A stretch of 47,891 nucleotides of DNA from an uncultured Saprospirales bacterium (GTDB lineage Bacteria; Bacteroidota; Bacteroidia; Chitinophagales; Saprospiraceae): the NCBI GenBank assembly GCA_913061325.1, contig CAJXUU010000006.1, positions 1-47,891 of the forward strand, written 5' to 3'. Positions 18,589 through 27,421 of the stretch are shown piece after piece. The translations under genes and the position numbers were made by a program. Position 1 is the stretch's first letter, and every line of letters starts with the position of its first letter. Under the pieces are notes generated by a model. It worked only from the letters and a program-made list of their open reading frames with translations. It had not been told where the DNA came from and did not search any database.

Positions 18589-19147
18589 ATTGTGCTATAA
18601 AATTATAGTTAATGAGAAAGATAAATTGGTCTCTTAAGAACCTCCATTTCAGTCCTTTCTCAAATTTGGTGCAAATGTATGGATATTTCTTATCAATATT
18701 GCTATCAAAAGGCATGTATTTTAAGGGGTTGAAAGAGGTTTTGGATTTATAGATTTATGTCCAAAAAATGAATGAATATGAAAAGGGAAAATGGTTGTGA
18801 AATGTGTTGTTAGATTAATTGTAGCAATATTTATAATTAATAACTAAGCATATAGCAGAATATTATTTTAATAGCTATAAAACAAAATATTATTTGAGAG
18901 CGTAAAGGTTTAATAAAAATATTTTTTACCCCGCTAATTGAACTCTATGAGACACCCATGATGCACTATGCATCGAGCACAATTCGAACATCTTGCCCTT
19001 CGTAAGGGTAAGACAGGAGAAAGGGTTGTACACATAATGCTGAAACATCGATATTACTTATGACATTATAATAACTAATATACCATTTTTATTCTTCCCT
19101 AATTTGATTTGACTAATTTGTAGCACGAATCAGTTCAGAGCTCAATT
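18589..19147. other. Divergent intergenic region with two hairpins
   Basis: No gene is recognised. Two hairpins with three-base loops lie close together: GATGCA-CTA-TGCATC (18960-18974) and CTTGCCCTT-CGT-AAGGGTAAG (18992-19012, one G-T pair). The atp-proximal side carries a -7 box at 18672-18679. Confidence 0.6.
18672..18679 (-). promoter_or_regulatory. -7 promoter box TACATTTG, candidate atpHAG promoter
   Basis: This is an exact TAnnTTTG on the minus strand, about 83 nt before the atpH start. A second, weaker candidate, TATCTTTC, lies at 18616-18623. No convincing -33 element is seen. Confidence 0.4.
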
Positions 19148-20674
19148 ATGAACAAGTTTTTACTAACGATTATCTTTCTTGTTCTTGCACATATTGCATC
19201 AGCTCAGACGAAACAAGATTATATCTGTTTGTTTGGTCAAGACATGTCTTCATCTGGATTTAATGGTTATATTTTCGACTTCAATATACCAGATGAGCAA
19301 GTTATTGAACATGATAATAATATTGGAATAGGTAAAGCAAATACCTCAATTTGTGATAAGGATGGTAATCTATTGTTCTATATGAATGGATGTGCCGTAA
19401 TGAATAAAGATTTTGAAATGATGCCAGATGGCGATCGATTGAGTTACAATGTCATTTGGCAACTATTGAACTTAAGGTGTAATGATGGTACAGTTGGAAG
19501 TTTTCAAGATCATATAACATTAACAGATCCAGCCGATGAGGATGAGTTTTATATACTACACAAACCAAAAATATTTAATGGGATCGGTCTTACAGATTCT
19601 CTACCTCTGTGGTACAGTAAGGTAGACATGACAAGGGAGGGGGGACTTGGAGATGTTGTTCTAAAAAACAAAGTGTTCGACAGTAGTGTAAGGTTTCTTT
19701 CTAGTTATCTTACTGCGATAAACCACGAAAATGGAGAAGACTGGTGGGTAATTCAAGCTCCAATAGATGATTCAGTCTTTCATACTTACATGATAGACTC
19801 CGATGGATTTAGATTAGATCAAATTCAAAATAGTGATTACTTTTTCACTTTAAGTCATACCTCCGCTTCAGGTACAGCGAAGTTTAGTCCTGATGGTACT
19901 AAATATGCCATGTACAATGAGGTAGATGGTCTACTAATATATGGTTTCGATAGATCAACAGGGTATCTCAATTTTCAAGAAAGAATAATTCCCTATGTAC
20001 ATACGGGTCCAAGTATTTTCTGTAGTGTGGAGTGGTCGCCCAATAGCCGTTTTATATATACAGCTTCCAGTCAATTTCTGCATCAAATAGACCTATGGGA
20101 AGAAAATGTTCAAGAAAACGGTATCCGATTAATAGATACTTACAATGGAACACAAGATCCATTTTCTACTACTTTTTTTCTTATGGCACAAGCTCCTGAC
20201 TGTAAGATATACATGTGCCCTACGAGTGGAACAAGGTCTTATCATGTGATCAAAAAGCCAAATGAATTAGGTACTGCTTGCGAGTTTGTACAAAATGGAG
20301 TCAAATTACCTCAACAATCCAACTTTGGCGGTATGCCCAACTTTCCTAGATTCAGAGTAGACGAAGAAGAAAAGTGTGATCCTACGCTTACCTCAGTATT
20401 TGGTGATGCGGTTTATTATAGGAGAGATCTCACTGTATATCCTAGTCCATCAGATGGGCGGTATACCATTGAAGTGCCTGATGGTTTTGATAGAGGACAG
20501 CTTTCTGTTATCAATCTTGATGGGCAGATAGTGGAGAATAAAGAGATATCAAGTGGTACATTATCTGTGACTGTAGATATTACGAGATATCCTAGTGGGT
20601 ATTATCATGTGGAGTTGTATCCTGATGAGAATGTGGAGCGGATATTTTGGAGTCAACAAGTGGTGAAAAAATAA
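19148..20674 (+). CDS. T9SS-secreted beta-propeller-like protein with type A sorting domain
   Basis: The 508-aa protein has a signal peptide (about 20 aa, ending ASAQ). The central region has WD/TolB-like blade motifs such as SGTAKFSPDGTKYAMYNEVD and SVEWSPNSRFIYTA, preceded by DKDGNLLFYMNGCAVMN. Together these suggest a beta-propeller. Residues from about 430 on (LTVYPSPSDGRYTIEVPDG ... YPSGYYHVELYP) form a type A T9SS sorting domain. Proteins of this layout are common in Bacteroidota but mostly uncharacterised. No catalytic residues can be assigned, so the function is unknown beyond export to the cell surface. Confidence 0.75.
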   Translation: MNKFLLTIIFLVLAHIASAQTKQDYICLFGQDMSSSGFNGYIFDFNIPDEQVIEHDNNIGIGKANTSICDKDGNLLFYMNGCAVMNKDFEMMPDGDRLSYNVIWQLLNLRCNDGTVGSFQDHITLTDPADEDEFYILHKPKIFNGIGLTDSLPLWYSKVDMTREGGLGDVVLKNKVFDSSVRFLSSYLTAINHENGEDWWVIQAPIDDSVFHTYMIDSDGFRLDQIQNSDYFFTLSHTSASGTAKFSPDGTKYAMYNEVDGLLIYGFDRSTGYLNFQERIIPYVHTGPSIFCSVEWSPNSRFIYTASSQFLHQIDLWEENVQENGIRLIDTYNGTQDPFSTTFFLMAQAPDCKIYMCPTSGTRSYHVIKKPNELGTACEFVQNGVKLPQQSNFGGMPNFPRFRVDEEEKCDPTLTSVFGDAVYYRRDLTVYPSPSDGRYTIEVPDGFDRGQLSVINLDGQIVENKEISSGTLSVTVDITRYPSGYYHVELYPDENVERIFWSQQVVKK

Positions 20675-20828
20675 GGCCTTTGCATTAAATAAATACACAT
20701 CTATTTAGACATGGTCCACTCGCCAATCTTCGTTGTTTCAAAGATTAAGATCAGATAATTTGATAATTTACACTTATTGTAAACACGGTCATGCACTTTA
20801 AATAATTAGTCAATTATTTAAACCATCT

Positions 20829-20998
20829 AGTAAAAAAGATCCTAAATTTTGACTACCCCACCGCAAGCGGATGGTGGATTCGCCAAAATTTTTCCAACCT
20901 AAAGGTCGGAAATCGGATCTTTTTTGTGATAAGGCGTTTTTATGCAAAAACATCTTTTTATGACTCCGACGCAAGCATCGGAGAATTTAAGTATTAAA
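20829..20998 (-). repeat. 170-bp dispersed repeat at the 3' end of tadA (copy 1)
   Basis: About 95% identical to 38016-38185. Long-range arms AAAAAAGATCC and GGATCTTTTTT enclose CCAACC/GGTCGG-type and CCGC/GCGG stems, and a further hairpin CTCCGA...TCGGAG sits beside the gene. The TAA stop of tadA (20994-20996) is inside the repeat. Read on the minus strand it ends in a T-run after the long stem, so it can act as an intrinsic terminator for tadA. Confidence 0.9.
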
Positions 20999-21446
20999 TT
21001 ACTTCCCTCTTCTCTTGAAAATACTTCTTTATTATTCCAGAGCATTCTTCATGCAGCACCCCATATTCGATTTTTGTCTTTGGGTGCAATAATTCCCTGC
21101 CGTATCTCATAAAGCCTCTTTTGTCATCTCCAGTACCATAAACGACTCTTCCAATCTGTGCCCAAAAAACAGCTCCGGCACACATGATACACGGCTCTAA
21201 AGTGACATACAAAGTACATTTAGGTAAGTATTTATTCCCAAGAAAATCTGATGCCGCTGTGACCGCTAATATTTCAGCATGTGCAGTGACATCTGTCAGT
21301 AGCTCTGTCTGATTATGCGTCCTAGCTATAATTTTATTATCAAAAACAATGACAGCTCCTACAGGAACTTCATCTTCCTCGTAGGCCTTTTGGGCCTCTC
21401 TCAAAGCCTGCTTCATGAAATAATCGTCACCGTGTATGGAAAGCAT
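20994..21446 (-). CDS. tadA: tRNA-specific adenosine deaminase
   Basis: The 150-aa zinc deaminase is predicted to convert A34 of tRNA-Arg(ACG) to inosine. Zinc ligand and catalytic residues are His56 and Glu58 in TAHAEIL, and Cys86 and Cys89 in PCIMCAGAVFWAQIGRVVYG. The RGFMRYGRELLHP segment fits TadA better than cytidine or guanine deaminases. Length is normal. It is 107 bp downstream of guaB in the same direction. Its last codon and stop lie in the dispersed 170-bp repeat. Confidence 0.9.
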   Translation of the reverse strand: MLSIHGDDYFMKQALREAQKAYEEDEVPVGAVIVFDNKIIARTHNQTELLTDVTAHAEILAVTAASDFLGNKYLPKCTLYVTLEPCIMCAGAVFWAQIGRVVYGTGDDKRGFMRYGRELLHPKTKIEYGVLHEECSGIIKKYFQEKREVI

Positions 21447-21553
21447 ATATAATTGTTGAATTTCAGAATTATAAAATTGTTGAATGTTGAATTAGAATAA
21501 TATAGCAAGTGTGCTTATATTATCCTCATTCACAAAATCTCACAATCCTATCT

Positions 21554-23035
21554 CTATCTTCTTGAGTAATTAGGAGCCTCTTTTGTTATAGATATATTGT
21601 GCGGGTGACTCTCCATCATACCAGAATTGGTGATTTTGACCATAGTTGCATTTTTCATTTCGTCGATTGTCCCTGCTCCACAATAACCCATACTTGCTCT
21701 GAGGCCTCCAATATATTGAACCATCACTTCACCGACAGTACCTTTGAAAGGCACTCTACCTTCTATACCCTCAGGTACAAGTTTTTTCACATCATCCTCT
21801 ACATCTTGGAAGTATCTGTCTTTTGACCCAAGCTCCATTGCTCCGAGTGAGCCCATTCCCCTATAGACTTTAAATTTTCTTCCTTGATAGATCAATGCTT
21901 CTCCAGGTGCTTCTTCTGTACCTGCGAAGAGCGATCCTGCCATGATTGTATTTGCACCTCCAGCCAAAGCCTTAGCGATGTCACCCGTATATCTAATTCC
22001 ACCATCACCTATTATAGGTACTCCACTACCCTTAATTCCTTCATATGCATTTTTAATGGCAAATAGTTGTGGAACACCTACACCTGCTACGATTCTTGTA
22101 GTACATATTGATCCTGGACCAACGCCTACTTTCACTGCATTTACTCCAGCATCCACAAGTGCTTTTGCACCCGCTCCTGTAGCAACATTACCACCAATAA
22201 TTTGTAGGTAAGGGAATTTTTCTCTTGCTCTTTTTACTGCGTCAAGTACCCCTTTGCTATGTCCATGAGCGGTATCAATTGTAATAGCATCAACACCGAC
22301 TCCTACCAATGCAGACATTCGGTCTAGCATATCATTAGTAACCCCTACAGCAGCACCTACCACTAATCTACCATGATTATCTTTGCTGGAATTCGGATAA
22401 TTCTCTACTTTGAGTATATCCTTATAAGTAATAAGGCCCACCAAGATGTAATTATCATCAACAACAGGAAGTTTTTCTATTTTATGTTTTTGAAGAATGT
22501 CTTTGGCCTGATCTAAAGTTGTTCCTATTGGAGCAGTGACAAGATTTTCAGTCGTCATTACTTCACTGACTTTTTTCATCTTATCTACTTCGAATCTAAG
22601 ATCACGATTTGTAAGGATTCCAATAAGTTTTTCGGTTTCATTTACAATTGGAATACCACCTATCTTATGTAGCTTCATTAACCCCAGAGCATCTCTAACA
22701 AGCGCATCATGACTAAGCGTCACTGGATCGATAATCATTCCAGATTCTGATCTTTTTACTTTACGTACTTCCTCTGCTTGCGCATCGATTGACATATTTT
22801 TGTGAATCATACCAATACCACCTTGACGTGCTATTGCAATAGCAAGCTGATATTCTGTCACAGTATCCATAGCTGCGGATACTATAGGAGCATTGAGTCT
22901 AAGATCAGTTGTAAATTGTGTAGAAATATCCACTTCCCTGGGTAAAACCTCAGAATATGATGGAATCAATAAAACGTCATCGAATGTAAGTGCCTCAGAA
23001 ATGTGGTTGTGGGTGGTTGCAAAGTTCTTTTCCAT
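21554..23035 (-). CDS. guaB: Inosine-5'-monophosphate dehydrogenase
   Basis: It catalyses NAD-dependent oxidation of IMP to XMP, the committed step of GMP synthesis. With the ATG at 23035 the product is 493 aa, normal for the family. A TTG 33 bp upstream would add an atypical [10 protein letters not shown]-type leader. [20 protein letters not shown] is the canonical N-terminus. Two CBS domains lie at about 95-205. Cys311 in [15 protein letters not shown] is the catalytic thiol-imidate residue, followed by [19 protein letters not shown] and the flap [11 protein letters not shown] strong -7 box (TACCTTTG) ends only 3 nt before the ATG. Confidence 0.97.
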   Translation of the reverse strand: MEKNFATTHNHISEALTFDDVLLIPSYSEVLPREVDISTQFTTDLRLNAPIVSAAMDTVTEYQLAIAIARQGGIGMIHKNMSIDAQAEEVRKVKRSESGMIIDPVTLSHDALVRDALGLMKLHKIGGIPIVNETEKLIGILTNRDLRFEVDKMKKVSEVMTTENLVTAPIGTTLDQAKDILQKHKIEKLPVVDDNYILVGLITYKDILKVENYPNSSKDNHGRLVVGAAVGVTNDMLDRMSALVGVGVDAITIDTAHGHSKGVLDAVKRAREKFPYLQIIGGNVATGAGAKALVDAGVNAVKVGVGPGSICTTRIVAGVGVPQLFAIKNAYEGIKGSGVPIIGDGGIRYTGDIAKALAGGANTIMAGSLFAGTEEAPGEALIYQGRKFKVYRGMGSLGAMELGSKDRYFQDVEDDVKKLVPEGIEGRVPFKGTVGEVMVQYIGGLRASMGYCGAGTIDEMKNATMVKITNSGMMESHPHNISITKEAPNYSRR

Positions 23036-23038
23036 GCG

Positions 23039-23046
23039 CAAAGGTA
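23039..23046 (-). promoter_or_regulatory. -7 promoter box TACCTTTG, 3 nt before guaB
   Basis: This is an exact TAnnTTTG on the minus strand. Only GCG (plus-strand sequence) separates it from the start codon. If this box is used, transcription starts at the A of the ATG and the mRNA is leaderless. Confidence 0.5.
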
Positions 23047-23178
23047 TATTAAAATATCTTTTGGGCAATTAGTTTTATAGAAAAATGTTTTTGTGTTTAG
23101 CGAGAATTGTAAAATGCTGACAATATATCTATCAATAACATTAAAGAATTATGAAGGACGAACACTTTATGTCCCATT

Positions 23179-25773
23179 CTAATATCTAATATTAAGCGAG
23201 ACATTTGGAGTCAATTTAAGACCCAATTTATTAATTTCTATCAATTCTGGAACACCGCTTTCGTCGTCATCACCAAGAATATATTGTCTTCCTATAACAT
23301 TATTTCTATTGAGAATATTTTGAAGAGAAAAGCTTACAAAACCATGAAATTTACTCTTGTCTCCAAAATTATAAACAACTGATGCGTCCAGTTTTCTATA
23401 TGCAGGTAACCTACTAGAATTAAGCGGTTGATAGTCTATGGACCAAGTTTGTTCTTCTTCTTCATTTACTCCCTCAATTACTCCTTTTGCTAAAGTGGAA
23501 GGCAGTCCACTTCGAGTTTGCCAACCTAGTGAAAACTCCCATTCTTTGAGTTTATAAGTATGGACCCATTGCATTACTTGTCCTTGATCATGAGATGCTG
23601 GTACTGCTTCCGGAGTAAGCAATATAAAATCATAAAGAGCCTGAGACAATGTGTAGCTGAGCCAAGTTCTGTATCTCCCTATTCTTCGTTTGAGTAATAG
23701 GTCTATCCCCCTAATTCTTGATTTTCCAATACTAAATGGCGGTTGTTCTGGCAGAGAAACAAAGTTATTGGTCAAAGTGGTAATCCCATCTAATTCTTTG
23801 ACGTAACCCTCGACATCAAGTGTCCAATTGTCCTTTTTATAGATAAACCCACCCATCCATTGATTAGATTCTATGACAGGGATACCTTTATTATTAGAAG
23901 CCACCCAAATCTGACTGTTTAGTCCTAGTTGATTGATATCAAATGCTACTAATTGGCTTACAAACTGAAAATGCTTACTTGTGCTTAATTTTAATTTAAA
24001 AACATTGGAAACATCTGTTATGAGCGAAATCCTAGGTTCAAAATAGTTGTTTTTAATTTCATTAGAGTATGCATATCTTAACCCTATGTCAAGGTGTAGC
24101 CGTTTTGGAACAGTAAGTGAATACTGTCCAAACAATGAATGAAGACCATTTTTAAATGTTTCACCATTCTCATTCTCTTCCATTCTATCTTTACTTTTGT
24201 ATGTTAGATCTACTATATTTTCTGTGAATTGGTAACCAAATTTTACATTCTGTCCATTTCGAAGGATAAGATCATTGGTCCAATTAAATCCTCCGTCTAT
24301 TATCTTGTTTTTTGTATCTAGAGTGATTGGTGGTGGCAGATCAATTTGGTCTGTTAACCTATAAGAAAGGTTATACTCATAGTTATATTCTGAATTTGTA
24401 AAATCAATAGAAGAGCTGAACTTATCTGACCACTTTCTCTCCCATTTCATATCGAAACCTGCATTTCTAAGATTAAGAAAGTCAACTGAAAATGCATCAT
24501 ATTCTGGAATCTCCGCTCTATAATTAAGTACATTGAGTGCTCCTAAAGTTGAGATCGTAAATTTATTTTTTCCTACCTCCCACATCCACTTAAAGTTAGC
24601 ATCATTGAATCTTAATTCGTCATTGAAAGGGATGCCTGCATTGTTAAAATCAGCATCATCTACTTTAGTGCCTTGGAATACCTTTTCAGCATATTTAATA
24701 AATGTAGGAGAATTCCAAAGTTCCGTAATGCTTCTGCGGGTCGAGAACAAAAAAGATGATCCTTTCCATAGAGGTACATTTGTATTTATATATGCATGCG
24801 TAAAATTTATCCCCGCTTCTATATCAAATTCTTTAGCAATCTTACTGTCGCTTTTTATATCAATCACACTAGAAACTCTGCCTCCGTACTCGCTGCCTAC
24901 TCCACTTCTGTGTACTTGAACTTGTTCAATAATAAATGGATTAAAAGCAGAAACTGTCCCGAAAAAATGGCTGGTATGATACATCGGTATCCCGTCGAAT
25001 AATACCAAGTTTTGATCCGCTGTTCCCCCTCGAACGCTTAGTCCATCAAGTGTCTCATCTACACTTATTATTCCCGGAAGAAATTGAATCGAAGACAAAA
25101 CATCTGGCTCTACTGACCCTGGCAACATATCCATTTCTGAAGGTTGCATTATGATAGTATTTCCATCTGCAGATAGTTTTATTCCGTCGGATAAATATTC
25201 CGTAAGTACTATGGTTTCAAATTCTACAATTTTCTCATCGAGATAATATGAAGCACAATCAGATCCAATATTGGAATTTAATTTAATTTCTAGAATCTGA
25301 TATCCAAGATATGATACAAAAATTGATCTGTCTTTGTCAGATACATTCATTTTAAAATAACCTTGTGTATCTGATTCTTCGCCTATGGTTTTGTCTTTAT
25401 TAAAAATAGTCGCATATGTTATGGGACTATTTGTATTTCGATCATATATATACCCACATACATAGTTTTGCTCTGGCATTAAATTTACCGAAGTTAGTAA
25501 TATATGTTGCCCATCCAAAATTTCATAAGTAAGTCTCGTTTGACCAAATACCAAATCCAAAACAGCCTGCATAGAATAATTTCCTGACTGTATATCTATG
25601 GCATATTCCCCTACTGATTCTGACTCGAAAGAAAATGTGATCTTATTTTTCTTTTCTATAACCTTTAGTACATCAACAAGAGGAGCACTACTAAATTGCT
25701 TATACGAGTGCTGAGCAGTAAGACTGCCGCCGATCATCAATATCAGAAAATTTATCAATACAATAAATCTCAT
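23179..25773 (-). CDS. STN-type TonB-dependent outer membrane receptor
   Basis: The 864-aa protein has a signal peptide ending near SLTAQ. Residues about 28-95 form an STN (secretin/TonB short N-terminal) domain, and about 104-190 a carboxypeptidase-regulatory-like beta-sandwich (YDRNTNSPITYATIFNKD). The plug (about 215-320) contains LSVRGGTADQNLVLFDGIP and GGRVSSVIDI, and the rest is a beta-barrel. It would import a ligand such as a siderophore or other small molecule using TonB energy. STN domains often signal to a FecR anti-sigma factor, but no fecR or sigma gene is nearby. No susD partner is adjacent, so a glycan role is not supported. A -7-like box ends 4 nt before the ATG. Confidence 0.88.
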   Translation of the reverse strand: MRFIVLINFLILMIGGSLTAQHSYKQFSSAPLVDVLKVIEKKNKITFSFESESVGEYAIDIQSGNYSMQAVLDLVFGQTRLTYEILDGQHILLTSVNLMPEQNYVCGYIYDRNTNSPITYATIFNKDKTIGEESDTQGYFKMNVSDKDRSIFVSYLGYQILEIKLNSNIGSDCASYYLDEKIVEFETIVLTEYLSDGIKLSADGNTIIMQPSEMDMLPGSVEPDVLSSIQFLPGIISVDETLDGLSVRGGTADQNLVLFDGIPMYHTSHFFGTVSAFNPFIIEQVQVHRSGVGSEYGGRVSSVIDIKSDSKIAKEFDIEAGINFTHAYINTNVPLWKGSSFLFSTRRSITELWNSPTFIKYAEKVFQGTKVDDADFNNAGIPFNDELRFNDANFKWMWEVGKNKFTISTLGALNVLNYRAEIPEYDAFSVDFLNLRNAGFDMKWERKWSDKFSSSIDFTNSEYNYEYNLSYRLTDQIDLPPPITLDTKNKIIDGGFNWTNDLILRNGQNVKFGYQFTENIVDLTYKSKDRMEENENGETFKNGLHSLFGQYSLTVPKRLHLDIGLRYAYSNEIKNNYFEPRISLITDVSNVFKLKLSTSKHFQFVSQLVAFDINQLGLNSQIWVASNNKGIPVIESNQWMGGFIYKKDNWTLDVEGYVKELDGITTLTNNFVSLPEQPPFSIGKSRIRGIDLLLKRRIGRYRTWLSYTLSQALYDFILLTPEAVPASHDQGQVMQWVHTYKLKEWEFSLGWQTRSGLPSTLAKGVIEGVNEEEEQTWSIDYQPLNSSRLPAYRKLDASVVYNFGDKSKFHGFVSFSLQNILNRNNVIGRQYILGDDDESGVPELIEINKLGLKLTPNVSLNIRY

Positions 25774-25777
25774 ACCA

Positions 25778-25785
25778 CGAAATTA
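25778..25785 (-). promoter_or_regulatory. -7-like box TAATTTCG, 4 nt before the TonB receptor
   Basis: On the minus strand this is one mismatch from TAnnTTTG, separated from the ATG at 25773 by TGGT. The geometry matches that of guaB, the gene at 888 and the ABC-F gene. Confidence 0.4.
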
Positions 25786-25905
25786 ACGATAAGTATGACT
25801 GAAATAATACTTAATCTCCAATTTGATTAAAATTAAGTATAAAAGTTTAATTCATCTCAGAATTTGATTCATTCTAATATTGGAACCCCATTGCAAATCT
25901 TTTAG

Positions 25906-25944
25906 AAAAAAAATGTCTGATACTTTAAATTGTATCAGACATTT
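25906..25944 (-). terminator. Intrinsic terminator after the tolC-adaptor operon
   Basis: A perfect 13-bp stem (AAATGTCTGATAC/GTATCAGACATTT) with an 8-nt loop lies at 25911-25944. On the minus strand it runs into eight T residues. It lies 35 bp beyond the adaptor stop and upstream of the TonB receptor promoter, so it separates the two units. Confidence 0.9.
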
Positions 25945-25979
25945 ATAATTAAATATTCTACGTTCAGTAGAAAAAAGGA

Positions 25980-27368
25980 TTAATCTTCCTCCTCTTCTTT
26001 ATCTTTCTTTTTATCCTCTTTGATTCTTACAGTCTTACCATCCTTTAGCTTTTTAGAAACTGCAGAATATGGACCTGTCACAACATCTTCATCTAATTCT
26101 AAACCCGTTAGGATTTGAATATACTCATCATCTTGAATTCCAGTTGTTACTTCTACCATTTTTACTGTATCTCCAGACATTACAAATACAACCTCAATCA
26201 GATCTTCTTCGTCTTTATCTTTTTTCTTTTTATCATCACCCTCATCTTTTTCTCTTACCGTCACACATTGGATAGGCACCGTTGGAATATCACTTTCTTC
26301 ATTAGTAAAGATGTCTACTGAGGCACTCATACCTGGACGGAATGGGTACTTTTTCCCTTCCGTTAATACACTTTTATAAGATGAAGGATCGATTCTGATT
26401 TTTACAATAAAGTTTGTAACCTGATCCGTATTTAAGCTAACTCCACCACCAGATATATTAGATGCAGAGTTTGCTATTTCTGTCACCTCACCTTTGAATT
26501 TTATATCCAAATATGCGTCTACTTCAATTTCTACTTCATCATTGAGACTCACTCTTAGGATGTCATTTTCACTTACATCTACTTGAACTTCCATGGTATT
26601 TAGATTAGCAACACGCATCATTTCTGTTCCTGTCATTTGAATTGTACCCACCACACGCTCTCCCTGCTCTACTGATAGGCTAGACACTATACCATTCGTA
26701 GGAGATTTAATGGATGTCCGACTTAGATTCGTCTTCAATTCTTTTAGATTTGCTGCAGAGCTTTTTACTTGGAAACCCGCTCCCTCTGCACTTTTTACTG
26801 AGGATTTGATACTAGCTTCTGATGCTCTTTGGTTCGCTTCTAGTTGTCTTACATTCGTCTGCGATGTTTCGTAATCCACCTGACTGATAACACCATCATC
26901 AAATAGCTTTTTATTCCTATTATTAATGGTGCGGGCATTTTCTAATTGTGCTATTATTTGCTCTTTTTGTGCTCGGCTATTTTCTATACTAGCTTTTGCA
27001 TTTGCTAAAGTAGATTTTGCTGAATTAAGGCCTGCTTCACCTCTCTCAACTGCGGAGAAATATGCATCAGGATCTATCTTTGCTAGAAGTTGACCAGTAT
27101 ATACGCTATCTCCTTCTTCAACATAAAGTTCTACAATCTCTCCAGATACATCCGAACTGATTTTGACTTCTGTTTCAGGGAAAATTTTACCACTAGCAGA
27201 TACCGTTTCTTTTATAGTTCGTTTTTCAACTTTTTCAGCGGTAATTTCAATTCCTTTTGGTTTGCTTTTACCTTTGAATATTGCGGCGGCGATCATAACA
27301 CCTATGATTGCTATTAAACCAATGATCAGCCACTTATTTGATTTTTTCTTTTTTTTGTTCTTTTCCAT
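25980..27368 (-). CDS. Efflux pump periplasmic adaptor (HlyD/MacA-type membrane fusion protein)
   Basis: The 462-aa protein has one N-terminal membrane anchor (residues about 12-31) preceded by lysines. The biotinyl-lipoyl half-motif (ISSDVSGEIVELYVEEGDSV) is followed by a coiled-coil hairpin (about 105-215, heptad-rich Ala/Glu/Lys). The second lipoyl half is IKSPTNGIVSSLSVEQGERV, followed by a beta-barrel. It would bridge an inner membrane transporter and the TolC protein encoded 53 bp upstream. It has a Lys/Asp/Glu-rich insert (about 365-380) and an acidic tail, which are unusual low-complexity additions. The family cannot show whether it serves an ABC or RND pump. No pump gene is in the window. 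Confidence 0.88.
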   Translation of the reverse strand: MEKNKKKKKSNKWLIIGLIAIIGVMIAAAIFKGKSKPKGIEITAEKVEKRTIKETVSASGKIFPETEVKISSDVSGEIVELYVEEGDSVYTGQLLAKIDPDAYFSAVERGEAGLNSAKSTLANAKASIENSRAQKEQIIAQLENARTINNRNKKLFDDGVISQVDYETSQTNVRQLEANQRASEASIKSSVKSAEGAGFQVKSSAANLKELKTNLSRTSIKSPTNGIVSSLSVEQGERVVGTIQMTGTEMMRVANLNTMEVQVDVSENDILRVSLNDEVEIEVDAYLDIKFKGEVTEIANSASNISGGGVSLNTDQVTNFIVKIRIDPSSYKSVLTEGKKYPFRPGMSASVDIFTNEESDIPTVPIQCVTVREKDEGDDKKKKDKDEEDLIEVVFVMSGDTVKMVEVTTGIQDDEYIQILTGLELDEDVVTGPYSAVSKKLKDGKTVRIKEDKKKDKEEEED

Positions 27369-27421
27369 TTGTATGAAAGTTGAGTTGTCGTTTTCTTTAT
27401 CGTATTCCTTATATGATGATA

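Noticed and set aside
23036-23068. TTG start extending guaB by 11 codons
   Set aside because: The extension overlaps the -7 box TACCTTTG and is not found in typical IMP dehydrogenases.
23179-25773. SusC-type glycan importer
   Set aside because: There is no adjacent susD or glycoside hydrolase; the STN and carboxypeptidase-regulatory domains alone do not indicate glycan uptake.
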